This document shows, piece after piece, positions 11,865-23,376 of a DNA stretch of 64,000 bases (its first letter is position 1; each line of letters opens with the position of its first letter). This DNA comes from Lathyrus oleraceus (lineage: Eukaryota > Streptophyta > Magnoliopsida > Fabales > Fabaceae). The notes under the pieces were generated by a model. The model had not been told where the DNA came from. It saw only the letters and a list, made by a program, of their open reading frames with translations, and made no database searches. The stretch lies in NCBI RefSeq assembly GCF_024323335.1, contig NC_066581.1, positions 231,152,539-231,216,538 of the forward strand, written 5' to 3'. The position numbers were made by a program, and so were the translations under genes.

Positions 11865-12717
11865 GTAGTCCTCAGTGGGTTTAGCCTACTTTTTTATGTG
11901 TATATATTTGTATATTTGATGTTTGTATATTTGTTTGTGTGATATAATCTTCTTGTTGTGCTTGGTGATCTCTGAGTGGTGAGATAAGTTCTAACCAGAA
12001 CTTGAGTGCAATTAAGATAGGAGGATGGTATAATCATGTTCGACTTGTGTGGAGTAGTCTTTAACAAGTTGGCTAGTGATCCATCTACTCAGTGGAGACC
12101 CTTTTTGAGTTACTGATGTCACACAAGTTATTTGTGGATAGGCATTACTTTCTCTGGTTTGGGGTCCTAGAAGCTGAAGACCGTAGAACATTTAACCAAA
12201 CTTGGCCTATTTAGGACGTAGTGCAGAGACTGTTCAGGTGTAGACTTGATAATAGTTGCTACGCAATACTACACTCAGACGGGTTTCTCTTGAGAATATT
12301 ATGGGTTGATGAGTCAGTCATCCTAACCTATAATATCCGATAGATGGAATTAAGACTCTGGGAACTTTTTAGAACATGATCTACAGGTTGATATCCTTAG
12401 TACACTCTTTTGGGATGGTTCTTAACCTGACTCCATGCTTGTGACTCACAACAAACCCTTTGATTCTTGGTTGATCCAATCAAGTCTTGTCAATATCAAT
12501 GGAACTTGGGTGTTGATAAGGTGAAAACCATAATCCACCAAAATGGATGATTGATCTTGACAATGACTTGATTCATCCCTTAACCTTTGTTTGTTTGCCT
12601 TGTGTGTGATCCCTTATTTGTGATTGTTGCATTCATGCATTCATGCGCATCATAACATTCATCACACGAAAAATAACTTCGAGGAACTGAGGTTTTATTT
12701 GCAAATATTTTCAGGCC
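11865..12717 (+). other. Ogre A leader between PBS and ORF1
   Basis: About 850 bp of untranslated leader with no long open frame; the ORF1 ATG at 12718 follows. I see no other structure worth naming. Confidence 0.6.
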
Positions 12718-14223
12718 ATGGATTATGGACGAAGGAACACTAAGAAGTACAGTTTCAGATGTCCCGACTTGAAAGAGTTAAGGAAGCTATCATCTTTTGT
12801 ATTAGATCCCTTGGACTTCAAGCAACTTCATGGGAAACTTTTGTCTGTGTTATCTACTGATGTGGCTGAAGGACTCTTGAGTGTGTTGGTTCAGTTTTAT
12901 GACCCTCTCTACCGTTGCTTCACTTTTCCTGATTATCAGCTCATGCCTACGTTAGAGGAGTATGCCCATCTCTTGGGAATACATGTTTTTGACAAAGTTC
13001 CCTTTAGTGGATTGGATGAGATTCCCAGATCTCATATTATAGTTGAATCTCTTCACTTGAAGAAGTCTGAGATTGAGGCTCACTGGGTGAAGAAAGGAGG
13101 AATGTTTGGGTTGACTTTTGAGTTCCTCATTGGAAAAGTTATTGTCTTTTCTGAAGCCGGTAGTGTGAATGCTTTTGAAGCTATCTTTGTATTGCTCATC
13201 TATGGTTTGGCTTTGTTCCCTAACATTGACGGTTTTGTTGATGTTAACGCCATTAGAATCTTTTTGATTGGAAATCTTGTGCCTACTCTATTGGGGGATG
13301 TGTACTTCTCTTTGCATTTGAGGAACTCTAAAGGTGGTGGAACTATTGTGTATTGTGTTCCTCTTCTGTACAAGTGGTTTATTTCGCACTTGCCTCATAC
13401 GCCTGCTTTTGTGGAGAACAAGCAATGTCTACGGTGGTCTCAGAGACTTATGTCTCTCACTAATGATGATATAGTTTGGTATGACTCTGCATTGAGTAGC
13501 TTGGATATTATTGGTATTTGTGGTGAATTCTCTAATGTACCCCTTATTGGTACACAATGAGGAATCAACTACAACCTTTCTTTGGATCGTCGTCAACTTG
13601 GGTTCCCCTTGAGAGACAAACCTAATAACACTCAGTTAGAAGGTATTTTCTATTAATAGCGTAAATATCCCCAACATTTGAAGCAGAAGATGATTCGTGC
13701 TTGGCATTATGTGCATAGGAAAGGAAGATCCGAGCTTGGTCCGTGCAACTGTGTAGCTTTGGAAGCTTACACTACTTGGGTGAAGAAGAGAGCTTTGGAG
13801 TTGAAGATGCCATATGCTTGTGAGAGACCTATGTCTATGGTTATGGTTGAGCCATCAACTCTCCCTAACCAAGATGTAGAGGAGATGGAAGATGCACTCG
13901 CCAAGATGAAGCAAGAGAAGGATATGTGGGAAGAGAAGTTTCATGCCTTGAGCCGAAAGCATAAGGAGTTACAACTTGAGTAAAAGGACAAGGACACGCT
14001 TATTGAACTTCTTGAAGACCGGGCAGTGAAGAGACAGAGAGATCCAGAGGATTCATCTTCCTCTAGTATTCCTCGGTCTTCCATTGCTTGGAAGAAGATT
14101 GTTGATCAGCTTGTCCTTGAGAAGGCTCAGATAAAGACTTCTTTTGAGTCCGAGATCCGACGCATCCGAAGGAAGTACGCGCCTGCCACCAGATCATCTG
14201 ACATTGTTGCTAGGGATCCTTAG
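12718..14223 (+). pseudogene. Ogre ORF1 protein, four in-frame stops
   Basis: The extra ORF that Ogre elements carry ahead of gag. It resembles the plant-mobile-domain-like family (I believe DUF7745) and its biochemical role is unknown. It starts at ATG 12718. The N-terminal 280 residues form the globular domain (for example LMPTLEEYAHLLGI and LLYKWFISHLPHTPAF). The C-terminal third is a charged coiled coil (DALAKMKQEKDMWEEKF...) ending in a basic IRRIRRKYAP tail before the stop at 14221. All parts lie in one frame. It is interrupted only by nonsense codons: TGA at 13558, TAA at 13654, TAG at 13657 and TAA at 13981. There is no frameshift over 500 codons. Expected intact length is about 500 residues. 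Confidence 0.85.
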
Positions 14224-14432
14224 AATGATTAGTTTCCTTTTCTCTTGTATTTTGGTTTCTGAAATTAAACTCAGTGTAATACTTCCAAATTTTATGAATA
14301 AAAGAGATTTTTTATGGTCGATCAAATTGTTATTATATATTTGCAAATAAAATAGTACGTTCCTTGAAAATAAAAACAAACAAAAACATTGCATTTCATG
14401 CATCATTTTCATAAACAAGTTTCTTCTGCCAG

Positions 14433-14586
14433 ATGTCTTATCGGTTATTCTTCTGTGCTTCAACTAAGCTGACTCACCGATACAACACTCGCGCCAATCA
14501 ACCGAGAATCATGGAGCACTTAGAGAAAGAGAACCGAGAATTGAAGGATGAGATTACTTGTCTGACTGCTATGATGGAGTCTGTTC
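14433..14586 (+). pseudogene. gag: Ogre A gag, 5' fragment cut by copia 1
   Basis: ATG at 14433 begins a frame with the Ogre gag N-terminus: a short hydrophobic start, then THRYNTRANQPRIMEHLE and a Leu/Glu/Lys-rich coiled-coil segment. At 14587 the copia LTR takes over, so the remaining reading frame there is not gag. The gag core and pol of this element are absent from the window. Confidence 0.75.
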
Positions 14587-14818
14587 TGAAGGAGAAGGGC
14601 GATCTAAAATGCAGCGAAATTTAAAAAAAAATCTCCTTTAGTGATCCTTACGAATGGGCATGATCAGTGATAGAATCGTTACCTCTTGTGGTGATTGAAA
14701 CCTTTGATGCAGATCTACGGAGCGATCACGAACATTAAACGGTGACAACGCCTCTACTCAGTCCACACGAAAAGATTCCTTCAATCTCAGTGCTAGCTGC
14801 TACGAATGAAGGCTTTGA

Positions 14819-14850
<32 letters not shown>

Positions 14851-15949
14851 AATAAAATTACAACAATGCAAATGCTTCTGCACAAGGGTTCTATTTATAG
14901 AACCACTTGTGTGGGCTGCAAGCTAAAAAGCCCACTTAAGTGTATGTGGCCCATATCTTATATTATGCCAAAATTACTTAAGCGTGTGGTACCTTACCAT
15001 ATTTTGTATTCTACTTAAGTACATTGTACCTTACGATGTTCTACAATTCACTTAAGTGCACTGTACCTTACGGTGTTCCTTAGTTACTCTATCTCTTATC
15101 AATCTGTCCTTTTGTGTGTGACCCTGTAGCTTTCCGCGATATTGGCAATTATATTAAATCACGTATTTAACATAATAAACAGTGAGCAATATCTAGCAAC
15201 ACATCACTGCTACCCAAGACACCAAAATGTCATGTGATCTGAGAAATCCTTTTGTGATAATACTTATGTGTGCAATTACCCTTTTGCCCCTATGTCTATA
15301 TTGAAAACAAGGCATAGATCGTGTCATCCTTGTCCAGTTCAATATTGGGCCCGTAGACATTTATCCTGTTACGCATGATGGGAAAATTCCATCTAGGTCA
15401 CTCATGTCCCTCAGTATGCTTCGTGGAGTACCCATCAACCGTCTTTATGGTCATCCAGTTACAGACAACGTTTGATCAGCAATAAGGCACTCGACTCTAC
15501 ATCTAGGGTCCATAGTGGTTTCAGGTCGAAGGGTGGTATACATCATTATCACCATGAGAATAACTTATGACACTTTGCATAACATTCTATATAGTATTCT
15601 CATAGCGGGTCAATCTAGTATAAATATTACTCTTAATATTCATACCCATGTTTAAGACTTGATAACTCCTTATCTATGATCCATGAGATGTGATCATCAG
15701 TCTATATACATAATAGTCTTAATGCTTTGATGTTATCCCACTTCACAATAAAGCTCGACTACGGATACTTTAAGAATAGTGTCCTTATGTTTAATGTGAT
15801 CTCATGATTAAGTCACACTTGATACATTAAACGGACTAACTATTCTAGGGACTTTATTAAACAAAAATAATAAAGAAAAAGCCTTTTATTATTAATAAAT
15901 AAATCGATACAAGTGCCAAAAGTATTGGCCTCTAGGGCTTACACCAACA
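14587..15949 (-). repeat. Copia 1 3' LTR, 1363 bp
   Basis: TGTTGGTGTAAGCCC start and CTCCTTCA end in element orientation. A TATA box lies at 14892-14899 (minus). Upstream of it are four CTTAAG-centred repeats (near 14935, 14977, 15014 and 15051), two flanked as CACTTAAGTG and one as TACTTAAGTA. A (GT)n/(GA)n microsatellite lies at 14819-14850. It differs from its partner LTR at many positions, so the insertion is not recent. Confidence 0.9.
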
Positions 15950-15962
15950 ATCTCCCACTAGC
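15950..15962 (-). other. Polypurine tract of copia 1
   Basis: GCTAGTGGGAGAT on the minus strand, directly inside the 3' LTR. It primes plus-strand DNA synthesis. Confidence 0.85.
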
Positions 15963-15963
15963 A

Positions 15964-18900
15964 CTAGAGCCAATCAAGCATACCCCTAATGCCCATAGAT
16001 CTAGTATGGTCATCATGCTTCTGCTGCGCAAGAGGCTCTGTCAGTGGTTCAGCAATATTGTCAAGTGTAGGTACTCTGCATATTTTCACATATCCTCTAT
16101 CTATTATTTCTCGAATGAGGTGATAACGCCTAAGTATGTGTTTGGATCATTGGTGAGATCTAGGCTCCTTAGCTTGTGTGATGGCACCATTGTTATCAAA
16201 ATAGAGACCAATGGGATCCACAGTGCTAGGAACTATGCCAAGTTCACTAATGAACATTTTGATCCAAACAACTTCCTTTGCTTCACTTGAGGCAACAATA
16301 TACTCGGCCTCGGTTGTAGAATCAACAACTGTATCTTGCTTTGAACTTTTCCAGCTCACAGCGCCACCGTTTAAGCAAAACACATAACCAAATTGCAATC
16401 TAAAGTCATCATTATCTGTCTGGAAGCTAGCATCGGTGTATCCAATTACAGCAAGCTCTTCCTGACCTCCATATATCAAGAATGAATCCTTAGTCCTTCT
16501 CAAATACTTAAGGATATTCTTGACAGCTACCCAATGAGCATCACCGGGATCAGATTGGTACCTATTCGTTGCACTTAAAGCATACGAGACATCTGGTCGA
16601 GTACATAACATGGCATACATGATAGATCCTATTGTAGATGCATATGGAATCTTATTCATGTGATCCCTTTCTTCCTTAGTTGAAGGGGATTGTGTTTTTG
16701 ATAGACACATGCCATGTTGCATAGGTATGAATCCTTTCTTGGAATCATGCATATTAAAGCATCTCAGCACTTTGTCTATGTATGTACTCTGACTTAGGCC
16801 AAGCAGTTTTTATGATCTATCTCTATAGATCCTGATTCCTAATATATATGCTGCTTCACCCAGGTCCTTCATAGAAAAGCATTTCCCCTACCAAGACTTT
16901 ACTTGTTATAGGGTAGGGACATCGTTTCCAATGAGTAATATGTCACCTACATATAATACTAGGAAAACAATCATGCTCCCACTAACCTTCTGGTAGACAC
17001 AACGCTCATCTTCGTTCTTGATGAATCCATATTGTTTTACTGTTTCATCAAAACGAAGATTCCAGCTTCTGGAAGCTTGCTTCAATCCATAGATTAATCT
17101 TTGTAACTTACATATCTTTTGGGCTTCTTCTGGTATGTCAAATCCTTCAGGTTGTGTCATGTACACATCCTCAAGAAGATTCCCATTAAGGAAAGAAGTT
17201 TTGACATCCATCTGCCATATTTCATAATCATGATATCCAGCGATAGCAAGTAAAATCCGAACAGATTTAAGCATTGCAACTGGTGAAAAGATTTCATCAT
17301 AGTCAACCCCATGAATTTGTTTATATCCTTTTGTAACCAGTCTTGCCTTATAGGTATGTACCTTACCATCCATGTCAGTCTTCTTTTTGAAGACCCACTT
17401 GCATCCTATAAGGTTAACTCCTACAGGAAGCTCTACCAAGGTCCAAACTTGGTTTGTGTACATAGAATCCATTTCAGATTTCATGGCTTCTAGCCACTTC
17501 TCAGACTCGAGATTAGTTATGGCCTCTTGGTAGGTCACATGATTATCTTGATCCATGAGTAATACATCACCTTGATCAGTTATGAGATATCTATATCTCT
17601 CAGGTAGGTGACGTATTCTGCTTGACCTACGATGGGCTTGTTCTACTTGAGCAGGTTGCTCTTCCACAACTACTTGTGTTTCCTGCTCTAATTCCTCCAT
17701 AGGTGTATCAATGCTTTATGATTCTTGAATTTCTTTAAGCTCTACTTTCCTCCCACTGATTCCTTTGGAAATAAAATCCTTTTCTAAGAAAACTCCAGTT
17801 CGAGCGACAAACACTTTGCCCTCAGAAGGATTGTAGAAGTAATACCCTCTTGTTTCTTTAGGATACCCCACAAATAAGCATTTGTCAGATTTGGGCTCAA
17901 GCTTAGTTAAAATTTGTCGTTTCACATAAACTTCGCAACCCCAAATCTTCATGTAAGACATATGTGGTTTCTGACCACTGTATATCTCATATGGTGTCTT
18001 CTCAACCTTTTTGGATGGAACACGGTTAAGTGTGTAGGCTGCTGTCAATAGTGCATGTCCCCAAAAGAAGTTTGGAAGATCGGCGTGACTCATCATGGAT
18101 CAGACCATGTCTAACAAGGTTCAATTTCTTCTCTCAGATACACCGTTCCGTTGGGGTGTTCCAGGAGGAGTAAGTTGGGATAGGATCCCACACTCTTTTA
18201 GATGATCATCAAACTCTAGGCTTAAATACTCACCACCTCAATCTGATCGAAGAGTTTTAATATTCTTACCTATTTGGTGTTGTACTTCATTCTTGAATTC
18301 CTTGAACTTTTCAAAGGACTCTGAGTTGTGTTTTATTAAATACACATAACCATATCTACTAAAATAATCAGTAAATGTGATGAAGTACTGAAAACCTCCC
18401 CTGGCTGGTATGTTCAGTGGTCCACATACATCAGTATGTATGAGGGCCAAAAGTTCATTAGCTCTTTCACCTTTTCCTATGAATGGAGACTTTGTCATCT
18501 TTCCAATTAAAAAAGATATGCATGTCTCATATGATTCATAATGAAATGAGTCTAAGAGTCCATCTTTATGGAGTTTGGAAATGCGTTTCTCATTTATGTG
18601 GCCTAATCGACAATGCCAAAGGTAAGTTGGATTTAACTCATCAGGTTTCATACTTTTAGTATTAATGTTATAAATAGGCATTTTAAGATCAATGACATAT
18701 AGTCCATTATTCATTTGTGCAGTAGCATAGAATATATCATTCAAATAAATTGAGCAACAATTGTTCTTTATTATAAATGAAAAACCAAACTTGTCCAAAC
18801 AAGAAACAGAAATAATATTCTTGCTAATTGCAGATACATAATAACAGTTCTCTAACTGAACTATTAAACCACTAGGTAAAGTCAATACATAAGCTTCTAC

Positions 18901-19903
18901 GGCTAAAGTAGCAACATTTGCTCCATTGCCAACTCGTAGGTCAACTTCACCTTTTGCCAAATCTCTACTCCTTTTTAGCCCCTGCACATTGGTACAAATG
19001 TGAGAACCGCATCCAGTATCTGATACCCATGATGCAGAAGTAGATAAATTAATTTCAATAACAAAAATACCTGAAGTTAAAGTCTCTACTCCATTCTTCT
19101 TATCTTCCAGGTACTTTGGGCAGTTTCTCTTCCAGTGTCTGGTCTTACCGCAATGGAATCAGGTGTCTTTCTTTGCTATACCTCCACTAGGCTTTAAAGC
19201 AGCTATAGTGGGTTTGGGTTTGGCAACTTCCTTGCCTTTCCCTTTATCACCCTGCTTATTGGGTCTTTTGTTCTGTCTCTTTCCATTTCCGATCATCAGA
19301 ATGGACTTCCCTTTTGACTTCAGTTTCTGCTCAGCAGTTCATGAAGAGATTTGTCCATATTATTCATATTGAAATTAAGGACAAATTGACTGAATCTATC
19401 TGACAATGATTGCAAGATCAAATCAGTCGCAAGTCCCTTTCCGAGAGGAAAACCCAACCTCTCAAGGTTCTCCACATACCCAATCATCTTGAGCACATGG
19501 GAACCTACAGGGGCTCCCTCAGCTAACTTGCCTTGAAAAAGGGCTTTTGAAACTTCAAACCTTTCATGCCTTGGTTGTTCTTGATAGAGCATCTTTAGGT
19601 GTTCGATCATATCGAACGCTGCCATGTGCTAATGTTGCTTATGCAACTCTGGCTCATGGTAGCTAGCATGAAGCGAGCAGTTTCATTGGCATCATCAACA
19701 TGCTTCTTATAAGCATCTTTTTCTGCCTTAGGTGCATAACTAGGAGGTTCCTCTTCAGGAACAGGTTTCTCCAAGACATACAACTTTCTATCATGTTTGA
19801 GAACAAACTTCAGATTTCGATGTCAATCCAGAAAATTTATCCCAGACAATTTTTCCTTGTCAAGGATTGATCGCAAAATATTGTTAGAGGTGTTTGTTGT
19901 CAT
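15964..19903 (-). pseudogene. gag-pol: Copia 1 gag-pol polyprotein, inactivated
   Basis: One Ty1/copia gene from ATG 19903 to a stop at 15964. In order: gag (19903-19320), a CCHC knuckle region (near 19160) whose first Cys codon is a stop, protease with DTGCGSH (near 19010), GAG-pre-integrase with WHCRLGH (near 18610), integrase (18990-17716), reverse transcriptase (17700-16906) and RNase H (16770-15964, GYTDASF and the STTEAEY motif). Breaks: a stop in gag (LD*H), a stop inside RSD*GGEY of integrase, a lost second zinc-site Cys (CISF), stops after ERRN, and several frameshifts. The RT active site is YVGD instead of YVDD. Encoded enzymes would copy RNA into DNA in the particle and integrate it. 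Confidence 0.88.
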
Positions 19904-21555
19904 GGTAATCTACATGAAAATAATGAAAATATAAGTATCAATAACATATTTAATTAGGCCTTTAATTAAATATGCTCCCACTATTTTACTCAAAACAAAT
20001 GACCCTCACCATTTGATTCGGAAAATCCCGTTGGAAGATTTTCTAGTGGGTTGAGATCCACATTTCACTTTGTTTTAAGTCCGTGTAGGCAGATTACACA
20101 AAACTAGGTTATTTAGGTAGGAACTCCTTCCAATTGTATCTAATACAACTCTCGAAAATTTTAGTTGGGTGAATAACTCCTTATTCCAATCCATCAGATG
20201 GATCATCTCCAACTCTTTCTTCTAAATATATATAGTCTTATTATAATTTGTTTAGTTAAGTTTGACCCATTGTTTTAGCAATTGGATATTACAATTATCC
20301 CATCGCACCTTACTAATATAGAACATGCACCTCGCGTAGGCGAAATCTACATTATTCGATACTAGTCTTGATGAGTGCTAAAACTTGGAAAGCATAAACT
20401 TAATATTTAATTTGAGGGAATTTGCAATTATTCTGATCTCACCGGATTATTTATCATATAAATCGTCTCTCACATGCATCAACATACATTCACATGCATC
20501 AACATACATAATGAAACAGTTATGGCCCCTAGCGCAATTGTTCTCCCAAGCCAATGAGAGAACCTAAGCTAACCTAATAACGATCTAAGCTTCTCCAAGC
20601 AAGATCTTCAAGGTTGTCCTCCTTTGATATTGTATTCTTCTCTTTCTTCACAACATTACATTATATAAAAGAAACTCGTTTTACATACGAGGGAGTGAGA
20701 TGAGAAAAGAAGTTACATTAAGAGACTAAAAGAGAGGCACGACATGTAGGTCGTATTTTAAAATCCCAAAACAAAACAAAGGAAAACTAAGGCCATAATC
20801 GATCACCACAAGACAATAATAATAAACACATTATTATTATTATTAGTTTAAATTCTGTTAATTGATTAAAAAAAAATTAAATTTCAGCGACCAATCACAC
20901 TACGCAGAGTTAGCCGAGGTCCGCTGCCCGGTCACAAAACAGAAAAACAGAGAACACAGACTTTGTGAATGTGACGACCATCACAAATCATGTCACGACC
21001 GTCACAGGCCCATGACGAACGTCACACGGCCAAAATCAGCGCTTTGAAACAGTTAACAAACGTGATCCAACAAGCCCTCAATTCATAACTCTTTGACAGC
21101 ACAACCCTTGTGCCGTCACTAACCCTAACGCACCAATTTCAGACCGTCAAACACACCTCGATTGTTAGTTCAGTATGATTGATCAACACGTCATTGCTTC
21201 ACCATACTAATGTCGGATCAAGAAGCAAACGACCATTGATCGCTCAAAGGAAAACAATCATTAAGTGTTTGAATGAACGAAACAGTAACAGTATATCATA
21301 TATACCGTATTTTGCATTAGGATTACTTATATCATATATATAACTTGATCAATCTCAATTGCATAACCTATGGACGATCGATGTATCGCTGCTTCACCAT
21401 ACTAATGTCGGATTCCGAAGCATAGTCAACATCAATCATCCAAATCATACACACATGATGCCAAATTTAATTACTCATTTATTCTTTGATTCATTCTGTC
21501 TTTTAATCATATTAATACAGAAAATAAACAGCTATCAGATGCATGGTTTCGTAAG
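19904..21555 (-). other. Copia 1 leader (untranslated)
   Basis: About 1.65 kb between PBS and gag with no credible ORF. It contains an ATT/TAA microsatellite near 20816-20845 and a set of three TGACG palindromes at 20971-21025. The matching leader of copia 2 spans 25278-26872 but lacks the TGACG palindromes. Confidence 0.7.
20971..21025. promoter_or_regulatory. Three TGACG-type palindromes, 20-21-bp spacing
   Basis: Three 14-base units of the form GTGACGNNCGTCAC, each with zero to two mismatches, centred at 20977.5, 20998.5 and 21018.5. The same palindrome with the same spacing occurs four times in each LTR of the unrelated Tat element C. The function is unknown. Confidence 0.6.
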
Positions 21556-21569
21556 TGGCTCTGATACCA
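21556..21569 (-). other. Primer-binding site, initiator tRNA-Met type (copia 1)
   Basis: Minus strand TGGTATCAGAGCCA, the standard copia PBS, one base inside the 5' LTR. Confidence 0.9.
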
Positions 21570-21570
21570 C

Positions 21571-22914
21571 TGAAGGAGAATAGAGATCCAAAATGCAGCA
21601 GAATTTAAAATTTTCTCCTTTAGTGATCCTTACGAATGGGCATGATCAATGATAGAATCGTTACCTCTTATGACGATTGAAACCTTTGATGCAGATCTAC
21701 GAAGCGATCACGAACGTTGAGCGATGACAACGCCTCTACTCAGTCCACACGAACAGATTCCTTTAATCTCAGTGCTAGCTGTTACGAATGAAGGCTTTGA
21801 GTGAGAGAAAGAGAAATGAAATTGCAACTGCACAAACTGCTTCTGCACAAGGGTTCTATTTATAGAACCACTTGTGTGGGCTGCAAGCTAAAAAGACCAC
21901 TTAAGTGTATGTGGCCCATATCTTATAATATGCCAAAATCACTTAAGCGTGTGGTACCTTACCATATTTCGTATTCTACTTAAGTACACCGTACCTTACG
22001 ATGTTCTATAATTCACTTAAGTGAACTGTACCTTATGGTGTTCCTTAGTTACTCTATCTCTCACCAATCCGTCCTTTTGTGTGTGACCCTGTAGGTTTTC
22101 GCGGCATTGGCAATTATATTAAATCACGTATTTAACATAATAAACAGTGAGCGGTATCTTGCAAAACATCACTGCTACCCAAGACACGAAAATGTCATGT
22201 GATATGACAAATCCTTTTATGATAATACTTATGTATACAATTACCCTTTTGCCCTTATGTCTATATTGAACACAAGGTATAGACCATGTCATCCTTGTCC
22301 AGTTCAATATTGGGCCCATAGACATTTATCCTGTTATGCAGGATGGGAAAATTTCATCTAGGTCACTCATGTCCCTTAGCATGCTTCGTGGAGTACCCAT
22401 CAACTGTCTTTATAGTCATCCAGTTACAGATAATGTTTGATCAGCAATAAGGCACTCGACTCTATATCTAGGATCCATAGTGGTTTCAGGTCGAAGAGTG
22501 GTATACACCATTATCACCATGAGAATAACTTATGACACTTTGCATAATATTCTATATAGTATTCTCATAGAGGGTCAATCCACTATAAATATTACTCTTA
22601 ATATTCATACCCATGTTTAAGACTTGATAACTCCTTATCCATGATCCATGAGATGTGATCATCAGTCTATATACATAATAGTCTTAATGCTTTAATGTTA
22701 TCCCACTTCACAATAAAGCTCGACTACGGATACTTTAAGAATAATGTCCTTATGTTTAATGTGATCTCACGATTAAGTCACACTTGATACATTAAACGGA
22801 CTAGCTATTCTAGGGACTTTATTAAACAAACATAATAAAGAAAAAGCCTTTTATTATTAATAAATAATTTGATACAAGTACCAAAAGTATTAGCCTCTAG
22901 GGCTTACACCAACA
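21571..22914 (-). repeat. Copia 1 5' LTR, 1344 bp
   Basis: Ends match the 3' LTR (TGTTGGTGTAAGCCC start, CTCCTTCA end). A TATA box lies at 21857-21864 (minus). The right flank at 22915 is the middle of a Tat LTR, not the partner of the left flank. Confidence 0.9.
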
Positions 22915-23356
22915 AATTCAACGAACCATAGTTCCCCGAACTACGAATGCTCTGATTTCCTTATTGCACCATAAGGATACGTAGGCATGAGATTGCGAGA
23001 TCTTAGCGAGAAGACTAGTAAAAAACCTTCCTTTTCCCCTTTCTGGGTTTCCATTCATTTCTCTTTTCAATCTTTATTCACTCGAAGAAAACAAATAACA
23101 TTAGTTAACGTTAAAATCACAAATTAGACTAAAAGGTTCTCATTTAGTACAACAGACGTGAGGGGTACTAATACATTCCCCTTGCGTAATCGACTTCCGG
23201 ACCCAAATATGGTTGCAACGAACATTATTCTGTTTTTTAAAGGTTTTATCAATATTTTCCTATTCCTCCATTGGAATAAATAAATTTTGGTGCATACTCT
23301 GTTCGAACCATTTTTCCGCGACCATCGCGAGGGATCGTATTTTTCAAGATGTGACA
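22915..23356 (+). repeat. Tat B 5' LTR, last 442 bp only
   Basis: Homologous to 55883-56324 of the 3' LTR, with homology starting exactly at the copia 1 boundary (AATTCAACGAAC versus AATCCAACGAAC). It includes the conserved hairpin at 22958-22977 and a mutated internal PBS-like segment near 23290-23300. The remaining 1.6 kb of the LTR are missing. Confidence 0.85.
22958..22977 (+). other. Conserved Tat-LTR hairpin, copy 1
   Basis: Stem TCCTTAT / ATAAGGA with loop TGCACC, preceded by GAACTACGAATGCTCTGAT and followed by TACGTAGGCATGAG. Confidence 0.75.
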
Positions 23357-23358
23357 GC

Positions 23359-23376
23359 TAGCGACTCTGCTGGGGA
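23359..23376 (+). other. Primer-binding site, tRNA-Arg type (Tat B)
   Basis: TAGCGACTCTGCTGGGGA after the LTR end GACA and a 2-base spacer. It matches the Ogre/Tat PBS apart from one base (TAG for TGG). Confidence 0.82.

Larger units (their letters stand above)
7094..14586 (+). mobile_element. Ogre element 'A', 5' part (LTR, PBS, ORF1, start of gag)
   Basis: Plus-strand Ogre-type Ty3/gypsy (Tat lineage) element: a long LTR (7094-11837), tRNA-Arg-type PBS (11847-11864), a leader of about 850 bp, the lineage-specific ORF1 and the first 154 bases of gag, where copia element 1 begins. The rest of the element is not found on the far side of copia 1, so it was lost or rearranged. The five bases before the LTR are AGTAG; the partner copy is not available. 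Confidence 0.88.
14587..22914 (-). mobile_element. Ty1/copia element 1, full-length but defective
   Basis: Minus-strand element with two LTRs (21571-22914 as 5', 14587-15949 as 3'), an initiator-tRNA-Met-type PBS, a long leader, one gag-pol gene and a PPT. It is the same family as copia element 2 in the opposite orientation. The flanks do not form a target duplication (TGTTC on the left, AATTC on the right) and belong to two different host elements. So this copy probably arose by, or was later involved in, recombination or deletion. Confidence 0.9.

Noticed and set aside
14582..14586. TGTTC as a target-site duplication of copia 1
   Set aside because: The right flank is AATTC; only three of five bases match and the two flanks belong to different elements.
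16147..16290. Plus-strand open frame overlapping copia 1 RNase H
   Set aside because: It is antisense to a recognised domain; the coding signal is on the minus strand.
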